Part shown: positions 15,772 through 23,751 of the stretch, piece by piece
How positions within the stretch are numbered: the stretch's first letter is position 1
Layout of the letters: every line of letters begins with the position of its first letter
Assembly (NCBI RefSeq): GCF_000430885.1
Contig: NZ_AUMW01000009.1
Location: 1-64,000 of the forward strand
DNA: 64,000 bases
Source: Desulfotruncus alcoholivorax DSM 16058
GTDB taxonomy: Bacteria; Bacillota; Desulfotomaculia; Desulfotomaculales; Desulfallaceae
Reading direction: 5' to 3'
The notes under the pieces: model-generated
Databases searched by the model: none
Told to the model about the DNA's origin: nothing
The model's input: the letters and a program-made list of their open reading frames with translations, nothing else
Program-made: the position numbers and the translations under genes

Positions 15772-16158
15772 ATGGCAAGCACTAAGAAAAACCGGGGCTT
15801 TTCCGATTCGGAAAAAGCCCTGGTTGCATACTTAAAGGAAAAATTGGGCGAGCGCGGGGCGCACAAGTTTCCGCGCGACTGGCATTTAAAGCAGCTTACT
15901 ACGGCAAGGCATATGCTGGCCGGGGATAAGGCCCCGTCGGTGGAGGAGTGGAAGGGCTGTATGGATTGGGCTTTTAAGGACAACTTTTGGGGCGATAAAG
16001 TTGACCACTTGGCCCGGATCGAAGCGTTTTGGCCAAAGTATATTTTGAAAGCTGGTGATAGTAATGGGCGGTCCGGTATCGGCAATAAAGGCGCTCCGCA
16101 TCGTGGGAGCTACGGCCAGGGACTCAGCGCACTCTATGACGACGAGCTGCCAGTTTAA
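15772..16158 (+). CDS. Phage protein upstream of helicase loader, possibly replication-related
   Basis: 128 aa, ATG after GAGGTG. It contains SDSEKALVAYLKEKLGERG, LKQLTTARHMLAGDK and EEWKGCMDWAFKDNFWGDKVDHL, a pattern I associate with C-terminal parts of phage replisome-organiser proteins. It overlaps the DnaC-like gene by 23 bases. The replication role is inferred from this pairing. Confidence 0.55.
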   Translation: MASTKKNRGFSDSEKALVAYLKEKLGERGAHKFPRDWHLKQLTTARHMLAGDKAPSVEEWKGCMDWAFKDNFWGDKVDHLARIEAFWPKYILKAGDSNGRSGIGNKGAPHRGSYGQGLSALYDDELPV

Positions 16159-16852
16159 TTTGTGTGACGGGACCGGGTGGATTATTGAGAATATTGATGG
16201 CACTGACACCTGCAGAGAATGCAGCTGCGTTAAGGCTAAAAGAAAGCAAGAGAAAATAGACAGGTTATTTCAAACGGCGAAGATTCCGCGCCGGTACCGG
16301 AGCAAGACGCTTGATAACTTTATTGTTGAGAGGCAGCCAAAGGCTCACCGCTCAGCCGTGAGATATGTTGACCGGTTTACGGAATTGCGCAATGAAAATA
16401 AGAATGGATTGTGTTTAGTCGGCCCGACCGGTACAGGAAAAAGTCATATAGCATTTGCAGTTTTAAATGCGCTGCTTGAAAAATCTGTTTCGGCTGTGGC
16501 CGGGGTGGTGCCTGATCTTTTAGATTCGCTGCGTCCTAAGTCTGGAAATGATAGACAAGCTGAAGCTGAGCAGCGCCTGGAGCTTTTAAAATCGGCCGAC
16601 CTGGTTCTGCTTGACGACCTGGGATCAGAAAAAGGCTCTGACTGGTCGGTGGAAAGACTGTACCTGATTATTAACGCCAGGTATATTGAGCAGCTGCCAA
16701 CGATTATTACGACTAATTTACCGCTGGAAAAGCTTATAATGGATAAAAAAGGCAACCCGGTGCTGGCATGGGAACGGATTGTCTCACGGATAAGAGAAAT
16801 GTGCTATGTATTGATTATGGACGGAGAGGATTTCCGCTGTCCTTTACTGTAA
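16136..16852 (+). CDS. DnaC/IstB-like AAA+ ATPase (helicase loader)
   Basis: 238 aa from ATG (16136); an upstream in-frame extension overlaps the preceding gene and lacks an SD. A small cysteine cluster (C in SCQFNLC, then TCRECSC) may bind zinc. The AAA+ core has Walker A VGPTGTGKSH, Walker B DLVLLDDLGSEK, and IITTNLP as sensor 1. Proteins of this kind load the replicative helicase. In a transposable phage it would recruit host replication machinery after strand transfer. Confidence 0.85.
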   Translation: MTTSCQFNLCDGTGWIIENIDGTDTCRECSCVKAKRKQEKIDRLFQTAKIPRRYRSKTLDNFIVERQPKAHRSAVRYVDRFTELRNENKNGLCLVGPTGTGKSHIAFAVLNALLEKSVSAVAGVVPDLLDSLRPKSGNDRQAEAEQRLELLKSADLVLLDDLGSEKGSDWSVERLYLIINARYIEQLPTIITTNLPLEKLIMDKKGNPVLAWERIVSRIREMCYVLIMDGEDFRCPLL

Positions 16853-16866
16853 AGGTGGTGTATATT

Positions 16867-17271
16867 GTGGCCGTGGTTAGTAAGGCTCAACTGAGAAGGA
16901 TATGGGTGTCAGCTAAAGAATTAGAAATTGATGAGGATTTAATCAGGACAATAGTGAAAAATTTGACCGGCTCCGATAGTATCTCCGGCTTAACCAAGTC
17001 TCAGGCCGGCAGGGTTATTGATTATTTGGAGCAGCGCAAGGGTAATCAACCAGGTTTACATATGGCCTCAAAGCAGCAGCTTTGGAAAATTCAGCAGATG
17101 GCCAAGGAGCTTGGTTGGTCTGATAATCCCAAGCGGCTAATGGGTTTTGTAAAAAAGAATACCGGCATAGAAAATTTGAACTGGCTTGCTGCCGATATGG
17201 CCTGGCGCGTGATAGAAGGCTTGAAGAAAGTTAAGCAGCGTGAGGATCGTAAAAAGGATGCGAAGGGTTGA
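16867..17271 (+). CDS. gemA: GemA-like regulatory protein (Mu gp16 family)
   Basis: 134 aa from GTG (16867), with AAAGGTGGTG upstream. The features match the Mu GemA family: SKAQLRRIWVSAKELEIDEDLIR at the N-terminus, then SKQQLWKIQQMAKELGWSDNPKRLMGFVKK and GIENLNWLAADMAWRVIEGLKK, two related helical repeats. GemA influences host gene expression and DNA topology in Mu. The mechanism is not well defined. Confidence 0.83.
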   Translation: MAVVSKAQLRRIWVSAKELEIDEDLIRTIVKNLTGSDSISGLTKSQAGRVIDYLEQRKGNQPGLHMASKQQLWKIQQMAKELGWSDNPKRLMGFVKKNTGIENLNWLAADMAWRVIEGLKKVKQREDRKKDAKG

Positions 17272-17276
17272 GGCTA

Positions 17277-17453
17277 ATGACAATATGTATTTGGGATAAA
17301 CCGCCAAAGCCAAGCCAGAGATATGGTTGGTGCAGTTATCACCGTTTATGGCTAACGTATAGGCAGGCCAGTAAGAAAAAATGTGTTGAAAATGGATGCA
17401 AGCATTTTCAGGAGAATTTTAACCATGAGCTATGGAGGCAGCGGGCGAAGTAA
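17277..17453 (+). CDS. Small Cys-rich phage protein
   Basis: 58 aa from ATG (17277). It has four Cys plus His residues (ICIW, GWCSYHRLW, KKKCVENGCKHF) consistent with a zinc-binding module. It lies between gemA and the Mor-like gene, overlapping the preceding reading frame region. No family recognised. Confidence 0.5.
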   Translation: MTICIWDKPPKPSQRYGWCSYHRLWLTYRQASKKKCVENGCKHFQENFNHELWRQRAK

Positions 17454-17509
17454 GGAACATGTCGATTGACAAAAAATGCTTTTGAATATATAAAAAGGTG
17501 GTGGTTTCA

Positions 17510-17818
17510 GTGGAAAAGTGGATGAGTGAGGTTCGCGCTGACGATCTGCCGGAGCCGTACCGTGAGCTTACTGACTTAATAGGTCTTGAGGCTGTTATGA
17601 AAATAGCTGATAGGTACCAGGGCACGGCTATGTATCTGCCTAAACTAGATATTATTATGCGTAGAATACGTGATGAAAAAATAAAAAATGATTTTAAGGA
17701 GATAGGAAACTTTAAAGAACTGGCCAGAAAGTACGGGTTAACCGAAGTTTGGATCAGGCAAATTGTGGCCGAGGATGAGAACTTGGGTCCTACTTTGCTT
17801 GATTTCGGGTTGGAATGA
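17510..17818 (+). CDS. mor: Mor/C-family transcription activator
   Basis: 102 aa from GTG (17510) after AAAAGGTGGTG. It shows the Mor family layout: an N-terminal dimerisation domain (LPEPYRELTDLIGLEAVMKIADRYQGTAMYLPK) and a C-terminal HTH (FKELARKYGLTEVWIRQIV). In Mu, Mor activates the middle promoter that leads to late transcription. Position at the end of the early block just before the late operon fits the same role. Confidence 0.88.
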   Translation: MEKWMSEVRADDLPEPYRELTDLIGLEAVMKIADRYQGTAMYLPKLDIIMRRIRDEKIKNDFKEIGNFKELARKYGLTEVWIRQIVAEDENLGPTLLDFGLE

Positions 17819-17871
17819 AATAGAAAATGTTAAAAAAATACGATTAGTTGCCTATGGAAGAGGTGGAATAA

Positions 17872-18174
17872 ATGGGAGATAAAACGCAAGGCGTAACGAA
17901 AGTAGATAAATTTAAGATTAAGCTTCCTGACGGAAAGATAGTCACACATCCGGCATTCGTGAGGGATGGGGAGGAGATAGACTGCTTTTATGTAGGTCCT
18001 ATAGTTAGCGAAGGAAAAGAGGTAGCTGAGATAGCAAAACGACAAAAAGAAGGCACCTTGCCGGAAGGAATGAGAATGCTAAACATGCTAGAAGCTGATG
18101 CCCTTGGCAAGGTGGAAAGAGGGGAAGTAGTGGGTGGATTGTGGATTCCTCCTGTCTTGAACTATAAAAATTAA
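17872..18174 (+). CDS. Phage protein of unknown function before the late operon
   Basis: 100 aa, ATG after AGAGGTGG. Beta-rich N-terminus (FKIKLPDGKIVTHPAFVRDG) and helical middle. No family recognised. It is the last gene before the terminator at 18217-18246 and follows the mor-like gene after 53 bases, so it may be the first product of a Mor-dependent promoter. Confidence 0.5.
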   Translation: MGDKTQGVTKVDKFKIKLPDGKIVTHPAFVRDGEEIDCFYVGPIVSEGKEVAEIAKRQKEGTLPEGMRMLNMLEADALGKVERGEVVGGLWIPPVLNYKN

Positions 18175-18216
18175 TTTAATTAAGAACTTTATTTGAATCA
18201 GGAAGTTGTTAAAAAT

Positions 18217-18246
18217 AAAATCCCAGTATAGCTGGGATTTTTTATT
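18217..18246 (+). terminator. Strong terminator immediately before the late operon
   Basis: AAAATCCCAG (18217-18226) pairs with CTGGGATTTT (18232-18241), followed by a T-rich tract to about 18248. The SD (GGAGG, 18250-18254) of the first late gene follows directly, leaving no room for a promoter in between. Confidence 0.88.
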
Positions 18247-18260
18247 TTTGGAGGTCTAAA

Positions 18261-18578
18261 ATGACTGATTTACCTATTGAACTTTACAAGCCGGCGGTGA
18301 CAATACTATTTGGTCTTTTATGTGGTTCGGCCGGGATTATCGCATACTTCCTGCGTGACATACGCCAGGCGGTAAAGGAAAAACATAAGGAGCAGGATGA
18401 AAAAATTAACAAGCTGCAAGAGGATTTTGCAGAAATGAAAGCGCAGCTGCCCCGTCATTATGTCCTGCGTGATGACTTCATTAGGGCCATAGCTGCCCTT
18501 GACTCAAAAGTTGACAATATCAGTAAGGAAATTGGAGAAATAAACAAGACCCTTAACCGGATGACCTTAACCGGATGA
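18261..18578 (+). CDS. Membrane-anchored coiled-coil protein (Mu late-operon leader)
   Basis: 105 aa: an N-terminal membrane segment (VTILFGLLCGSAGIIAYFL) then a long coiled coil (KEKHKEQDEKINKLQEDFAEM and LDSKVDNISKEIGEINKTL). Mu-like phages often have a DUF2730-type protein of this design just before the small terminase gene. Exact function is unknown. Confidence 0.6.
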   Translation: MTDLPIELYKPAVTILFGLLCGSAGIIAYFLRDIRQAVKEKHKEQDEKINKLQEDFAEMKAQLPRHYVLRDDFIRAIAALDSKVDNISKEIGEINKTLNRMTLTG

Positions 18579-18594
18579 TTGGAGGAGATAAAAA

Positions 18595-18903
18595 GTGAGT
18601 AATGGATTGCAGCGGTATGAAGCCAGAATTGTGCGCGGCCATCTAATGCAAGTTTTAAAGGTTGCGTATCCCGGACCGGCAAGCTTGGAACTGCTGGAGA
18701 TTACGCTTAATGATCGCAGTTATTCAACTTCGCCTGCTATCCTCAAAGGATACCTGGATTACCTGGCTGATAAAGGTTATGTGAAAGTTTGGGAAGAGGA
18801 AGACGATCTAATGGGTGTCAATAGGACTTTGGCTAAACTCACTGCGGCAGGTGTTGACTTGCTTGAGGGAAACGTTCCGGCTGATCCCGGAGTGGTGCTG
18901 TAG
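18595..18903 (+). CDS. Winged-helix-like Mu-type phage protein
   Basis: 102 aa from GTG (18595) after GGAGGAG. The sequence (ARIVRGHLMQVLKVAYPGPASLELLE, YLDYLADKGYVKVWEE, LAKLTAAGVDLLEG) fits a winged-helix fold, as in the Mu gp26 region proteins. Its stop overlaps the GTG of the next gene. A packaging-related or regulatory role is possible but unproven. Confidence 0.6.
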   Translation: MSNGLQRYEARIVRGHLMQVLKVAYPGPASLELLEITLNDRSYSTSPAILKGYLDYLADKGYVKVWEEEDDLMGVNRTLAKLTAAGVDLLEGNVPADPGVVL

Positions 18904-19451
18904 TGGGCAGGAAAAAACGCAAACATTATAAGATAGAATCTCTACCCGACGAAGTTATTGAGGCTGTTAATCGAAAGCTTGTTGACGGCTACACTTACCA
19001 AGAGGTTGCCGACTGGCTTAATGGGATGGGCCATGATATATCCAGGAGCGCGGCGCATAGGTACGGTAGAGATTTTCTATCCAGACTTGAAAGACTGAAG
19101 GTTGTTAAAGAGCAGGCCAAGGCGATAGTTGACGTTAACCCGGACGCGCCGGCGACTGAAATAGCCGAGGCGGCAAACCAACTGGCAACGCAGCTGATTA
19201 TGGAATTTTTAATGAAAGTTGATACCACTGACCTGGAAGGCGCAAAGATAACAGAAATTCTCAAAGCACTTGCGAATTTGGAGTCTTCCGGGGTGCGCCG
19301 GGAGACGTTGAAGTTTAACTTCAATAAGGGTGTTGACGCTGCGGCTAACCGGATTAAGGAGGCGCTGCGCGGCGAGATTAATTCCAATCCTGAACTCTTA
19401 AATAAGCTCACCAGCATAGTTGAGCAGCAGGCCAGAGAAGCGAGGCAATAA
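18903..19451 (+). CDS. Small terminase subunit-like protein (Mu gp27/DUF3486 type)
   Basis: 182 aa from GTG (18903). N-terminal HTH region (KIESLPDEVIEAVNRKLVDGYTYQEVADWLN then SRSAAHRYGRDF), then a helical oligomerisation part (TQLIMEFLMKVDTTDLE, ILKALANLESSGV). DUF3486 proteins occupy the small terminase position in Mu-like phages and recognise DNA for headful packaging. It is two bases upstream of the large subunit gene. Confidence 0.8.
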   Translation: MGRKKRKHYKIESLPDEVIEAVNRKLVDGYTYQEVADWLNGMGHDISRSAAHRYGRDFLSRLERLKVVKEQAKAIVDVNPDAPATEIAEAANQLATQLIMEFLMKVDTTDLEGAKITEILKALANLESSGVRRETLKFNFNKGVDAAANRIKEALRGEINSNPELLNKLTSIVEQQAREARQ

Positions 19452-19453
19452 AT

Positions 19454-21217
19454 ATGGGCATTCTAAACGACCTTGTCGGTATTGGAGTAAAAGATAAAAC
19501 CTCTGATGATTACGAAATAACCGTTAAGCTTTTTGAACACTATGTTAAGCGCGATATCAGCAAAGAGAGGCTGGAGCTATTAAAAGAATATCGCAATGGT
19601 GCAATGCTTACCGGGCCGGCTGGGTTGAGAAAGAAGCTTGCTGCTATTGACCTGGAGTATTTCGGCAGGGCATACCTGGGTCATTATTTTACCAGAGAAA
19701 CGCCGGAGTTTCATAGGGAATTAGATAGAATCTGGCAAAACGGAGTGCTTAAAGGAAGGATACCTCTATCAAGTAATGAGGTTAAAAAAATACAGAGGAT
19801 GCCCGGTTGTCGCCGTGCGGTGGCTGCGCCAAGGGGTCATGCAAAGAGTACTAACCTAACTTTTAAAGACACCTTGCATGCTATTGTCTATGAGTATAAG
19901 CCGTACATACTTATTCTTTCCGACTCATCCGATCAGGCTCAGGGATTCTTAGCCGACATCAGGGAAGAGCTAGAAGAGAACCAGGCTTTAAAGGAAGACT
20001 TTGGAGACCTCCAAGGTAATAAAGCCTGGCGCGAGGATGTGCTGCTAACTTCTACAAGAATAAAAATTGAAGCTATAGGTAGCGGCAAAAAAATACGTGG
20101 ACGCAGACATAAGAACTGGCGTCCGGCGCTGATTGTTTTGGATGATATTGAAAATGATGAAAACGTCCGCACTCCCGAACAAAGAAAAAAGTTAGAGAAC
20201 TGGTTTTTTAAAGCAGTCAGCAAAGCTGGCGACGATTATACGGACATTGTTTATATAGGGACAATATTGCATTATGATTCCCTGTTATCCAAGGTACTTA
20301 AAAATCCAGCCTATCAATCAGTTAAATATCAGGCAGTTATATCATGGGCCGAGAACAAAGAGTTATGGGATATTTGGGAAGAAATTTTTATTGACCTTGA
20401 CAACGAAAACAGGGAACGAGACGCGCTGGAATTTTTTAAAGTCAATAAAAGAGATATGCTTGCAGGCACTAAGGTGCTGTGGGAGGACAAGCTTTCATAT
20501 TACGAACTTATGGTTATGAGGATTTCTGAGGGTGAGGCTTCATTCAACAGTGAAGAGCAGAATGAGCCGATCAATCCCGAAGACTGCCTGTTTAACGAGG
20601 AATGGTTTGATTATTACAATGAGGCAGCTATTGACTTTAACGAAGACATATACCGGTTTTATGGTTTTGTAGACCCGTCCCTTGGCGGGAAAGGGCATAA
20701 AAAGAAAAGTGACTTCTCTACTATTATTACGCTGGCCAAAGATATTAAAACTGGTTACCTGTACGTATTTGATGCGGATATTGAGCGAAGGCATCCTGAC
20801 CGAATTATTGACGATATTCTTGAAAAAGAACGCTATTTAAGAAAGTCATTTGGGCGCGGTTTTACATTATTCGGTTGTGAGACAAACCAGTTCCAGTGGT
20901 TTTTAAAAGAAGAGTTGGCCAAGCGCAGCGCAGAGGCCGGCATTTACTTGCCAATTGAAGAGGTTAATCAGATCAGTGATAAACATGGCAGAATTCAAAC
21001 TTTGCAACCGAGTATTAAAAACCGGTATATCAAATTTAACCCACGTCATAAAAGGTTGCTGGAGCAACTGAGGCAATATCCAATGGCCAGTCACGATGAC
21101 GGACCTGACGCTTTAGAGGCTGCGTTTAGTATAGCGCAAAAGTCTGCCAAGGCTGGCCCGGTGAAGTATGAAAAAGTTCAAAGTCGGCGCAATTTTAACG
21201 GCAAGGGGGCGTATTAA
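19454..21217 (+). CDS. Phage terminase large subunit (Mu gp28-like)
   Basis: 587 aa. ATPase domain: Walker A-type APRGHAKST (about residue 130), Walker B ALIVLDDIENDE. Nuclease domain: YGFVDPSLGGKGHKKKSDFS with the metal-binding Asp, VFDADIERRHPDR and later ASHDDGPDALEAAF. The enzyme packages DNA into proheads and cuts when full. Mu packages from the left end into host DNA at the right, and similar behaviour is expected. Confidence 0.92.
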   Translation: MGILNDLVGIGVKDKTSDDYEITVKLFEHYVKRDISKERLELLKEYRNGAMLTGPAGLRKKLAAIDLEYFGRAYLGHYFTRETPEFHRELDRIWQNGVLKGRIPLSSNEVKKIQRMPGCRRAVAAPRGHAKSTNLTFKDTLHAIVYEYKPYILILSDSSDQAQGFLADIREELEENQALKEDFGDLQGNKAWREDVLLTSTRIKIEAIGSGKKIRGRRHKNWRPALIVLDDIENDENVRTPEQRKKLENWFFKAVSKAGDDYTDIVYIGTILHYDSLLSKVLKNPAYQSVKYQAVISWAENKELWDIWEEIFIDLDNENRERDALEFFKVNKRDMLAGTKVLWEDKLSYYELMVMRISEGEASFNSEEQNEPINPEDCLFNEEWFDYYNEAAIDFNEDIYRFYGFVDPSLGGKGHKKKSDFSTIITLAKDIKTGYLYVFDADIERRHPDRIIDDILEKERYLRKSFGRGFTLFGCETNQFQWFLKEELAKRSAEAGIYLPIEEVNQISDKHGRIQTLQPSIKNRYIKFNPRHKRLLEQLRQYPMASHDDGPDALEAAFSIAQKSAKAGPVKYEKVQSRRNFNGKGAY

Positions 21218-22783
21218 TTGGCACAAATAGTTGGTCCTGACGGAAAGCCAATAAGTTCTAAAAAACCGATAACCAGAGAGATTGCGGTTGCCTCCGTGCG
21301 TGATAAGTTCTCCGGGTACCCGTCAAAGGGTCTTACCCCTGAGCGATTAGGCAGGATATTTCGCGAAGCTGACCAGGGAGACATTTACCGGCAGGCTGAA
21401 CTTTTTGAAGAAATGGAGGAAAAGGATACTCACCTGTATTCCATTTTGCAGACCAGGAAAAACGCCGTGCTTGGATTGGATTGGGAGATTATGCCCTATT
21501 CAAATGATCCGCAGGATGTAAAAGCTGCTGATATGGTCAGGGAAATGTTTGAATTTGAAGGCTTGGAAGACGCTATGCTGGACCTTCTCGATGCCATCGG
21601 TAAAGGATTTGCCGTAACGGAAATAATGTGGCAGATAGAAAACGCCAGGGCCGTGGTGGAAAAGCTTAAATGGGTGCATCAAAAACGGTTTAGATTTGGT
21701 GACTTTGATGAACTGAGGTTGCTGACTGAAAGTGATATGGCCATTGGTATGGAGCTGCCGGAAAACAAATTTGTGGTGCATAAGTATAAGGCCAAGTCCG
21801 GGCACCCGTCCAGGGCCGGAGTGCTCCGGGTAGTTGCCTGGATGTACTTGTTCAAAAATTACGGTATCAAAGATTGGGTTGCTTTTGCTGAAGTTTATGG
21901 AATGCCGCTGAGGCTTGGCAAGTATGACCAATCGACTTCCAAGGAAGACCGGGACGCTTTGCGTCAGGCGGTGATGGAATTAGGCAGTGATGCTGCCGGC
22001 ATTATCTCAAAGAGCACTGAAATTGAATTCGTTGAATCGGTCAGTCGCGCTGATAATATCTATGAGGCTTTGGCTGAATTTTGTAACCGCGAAATGTCCA
22101 AGGCAATACTTGGCCAGACTCTGACCACTGATGTTGGCAAAACAGGCAGTTATGCTGCCAGCCAAACCCATGAGGGAGTACGCCAGGATTTGGTTGAGGC
22201 TGATTGCAAGTCTCTGTCTGAAACCTTGCGCAAGCATGTAATTAAGCCACTGGTTAAATTTAATATTCCCGGAGCTAATCTGCGCCGGCTGCCCTGGCTG
22301 AAGTTTAATTATGAGCCTCCGGAAGACCTGGAGTTAACTTCAAAGATATATAAAACAGTTGTAATCGACATGGGGCTGCCGGTGGCTAAAGACCATGTGT
22401 ATGACAAGTTTGGTATACCTAAACCTGAAAAGGATGAGGAATTATTAACAGCCCCCTCCCCTGCCCCGGCTGCGGCGCTGCCGATGAAGACGGGCAGCAT
22501 TTTGGATGGATTGATTTTAGCGCTGGCTAATAAAGACAGCCCAATGGATGCGCAAAGAAATTTAGATGGACTTGCAGATAACTCGATCAAGATGGCCGTT
22601 CCTGTTTTAAAGCAGTTGGTGCAGCCGATTATTGAAGCTGTGCGCAGCGCATCTTCTCCGGAAGAACTGAGGGGTAAATTAATTCAAATATACGGAAGTA
22701 TGCATACCGGTGAGCTTGATGACATTATAGCCAGGGCGATGTTTGTGGCTGACCTTTACGGAAGGCTGATGGCCGATGGCTGA
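21218..22783 (+). CDS. Portal protein (Mu gp29/DUF935 family)
   Basis: 521 aa from TTG (21218), 0 bases after the terminase. Typical DUF935 motifs: LTPERLGRIFREADQGDIYRQAELFEEMEEKD, LYSILQTRKNAVLGLDWEI, GYGI-like NYGIKDWVAFAEVYGMPLRLGKYD, LGQTLTTD. Twelve copies form the portal ring at one prohead vertex, the docking site for terminase and tail. It overlaps the next gene by 8 bases. Confidence 0.92.
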   Translation: MAQIVGPDGKPISSKKPITREIAVASVRDKFSGYPSKGLTPERLGRIFREADQGDIYRQAELFEEMEEKDTHLYSILQTRKNAVLGLDWEIMPYSNDPQDVKAADMVREMFEFEGLEDAMLDLLDAIGKGFAVTEIMWQIENARAVVEKLKWVHQKRFRFGDFDELRLLTESDMAIGMELPENKFVVHKYKAKSGHPSRAGVLRVVAWMYLFKNYGIKDWVAFAEVYGMPLRLGKYDQSTSKEDRDALRQAVMELGSDAAGIISKSTEIEFVESVSRADNIYEALAEFCNREMSKAILGQTLTTDVGKTGSYAASQTHEGVRQDLVEADCKSLSETLRKHVIKPLVKFNIPGANLRRLPWLKFNYEPPEDLELTSKIYKTVVIDMGLPVAKDHVYDKFGIPKPEKDEELLTAPSPAPAAALPMKTGSILDGLILALANKDSPMDAQRNLDGLADNSIKMAVPVLKQLVQPIIEAVRSASSPEELRGKLIQIYGSMHTGELDDIIARAMFVADLYGRLMADG

Positions 22784-23498
22784 TAATATTTTTGATTCAC
22801 TGCCGCTATTTGAGGAAGCTATCAAATTCTTTAAAGATAAGGTGCCGCTAACGCCAAAAGAGTTTTATCGGCTTGAACAAGAGTATAAAGCTAAGGCTTT
22901 TACGATAAGCGGAATTGTATCTCTGGATATTTTAAATGACATTTTAAATGAGTTACAAAAGGTGCTGGATGAGGGAATAACTTTTAACGAATGGCGCAAA
23001 AGCGTTAATGATCTATTGGAGCGTAAAGGATGGGACGGTCTTTCACCCTACCGGGCCGACAATGTATTTAGAACAAACATTCAGACTGCCTATTCAGTTG
23101 GCAGCTGGAAACGCATGAATGATGCTGATGTAGTTAAGAAACGTCCCTACGGTATGTACGATGCGGTTAATGACTCTCGAACAAGACCAACGCATTTAGC
23201 AATGGACCGCAGGGTATTCCCCCTGGATCACCCGATATGGGACACCTGGTGGCCCCCCAATGGATACCGCTGCAGGTGCGCGGTGCGCAGTTTGTCTGAA
23301 AGAGATGTACAAAGGATGGGGCTAACTGTTGAAACTAAAATACCGGAAATGGTGACGCCACCGGGGCAATTGGCAAGGCATTTAGTGCCAGACCCTGGCT
23401 TTGATCAAAACCCGGCAAAGAAAGCATGGGAGCCAGATATGAGCAAGTATCCGGATGATTTAAAAAGAGCATACTTGCGCCGGGCTGAAAGGAGTTGA
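22776..23498 (+). CDS. Head morphogenesis protein (Mu gpF/gp30-like)
   Basis: 240 aa, ATG overlapping the portal gene. The Mu F/SPP1 gp7 domain is evident: ADNVFRTNIQTAYSVGSWKRM, YGMYDAVNDSRTRPTHLAMDRRVFPLDHPIWDTWWPPNGYRCRCAVR, VPDPGFDQNPAKKAWEPD. These minor head proteins are packaged with the DNA and help prohead assembly. Confidence 0.9.
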   Translation: MADNIFDSLPLFEEAIKFFKDKVPLTPKEFYRLEQEYKAKAFTISGIVSLDILNDILNELQKVLDEGITFNEWRKSVNDLLERKGWDGLSPYRADNVFRTNIQTAYSVGSWKRMNDADVVKKRPYGMYDAVNDSRTRPTHLAMDRRVFPLDHPIWDTWWPPNGYRCRCAVRSLSERDVQRMGLTVETKIPEMVTPPGQLARHLVPDPGFDQNPAKKAWEPDMSKYPDDLKRAYLRRAERS

Positions 23499-23751
23499 TA
23501 ACACCATGTAACGCGCGTAAATAAAGGGTTTTTAAAATATTAAATTCTTTTGTAACGCTCATGTAACAGGCTAATGAGGTGCTTAAAAATCTAATATCTT
23601 TTTTAAGGCCGCTAGAATCTTTTTTAAGGGGAGGTTAACACTAATACAGTAGAAACTATGTGCTGTAAGTTAGTAACGCAAAATAACGCATATTATGCAA
23701 GAAATAACGCTATTTTGTAACACGGTAACAGTTAGTTAACGGGTTAGTCGA
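23499..23751. other. Central non-coding region with iterated GTAAC motifs
   Basis: 253 bases without an ORF in an otherwise packed late operon. TGTAACGC occurs at 23507-23514 and 23551-23558, GTAACGC at 23673-23679, ATAACGC at 23683-23689 and 23704-23710, GTAAC also at 23563, 23716 and 23725, and GTTAAC at 23734. GTAACAGGCTA (23563-23573) is identical to 6923-6933 in the left end. Candidates are a binding array for a phage DNA-binding protein, an internal regulatory region, or an analogue of the Mu central gyrase site. Confidence 0.5.
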
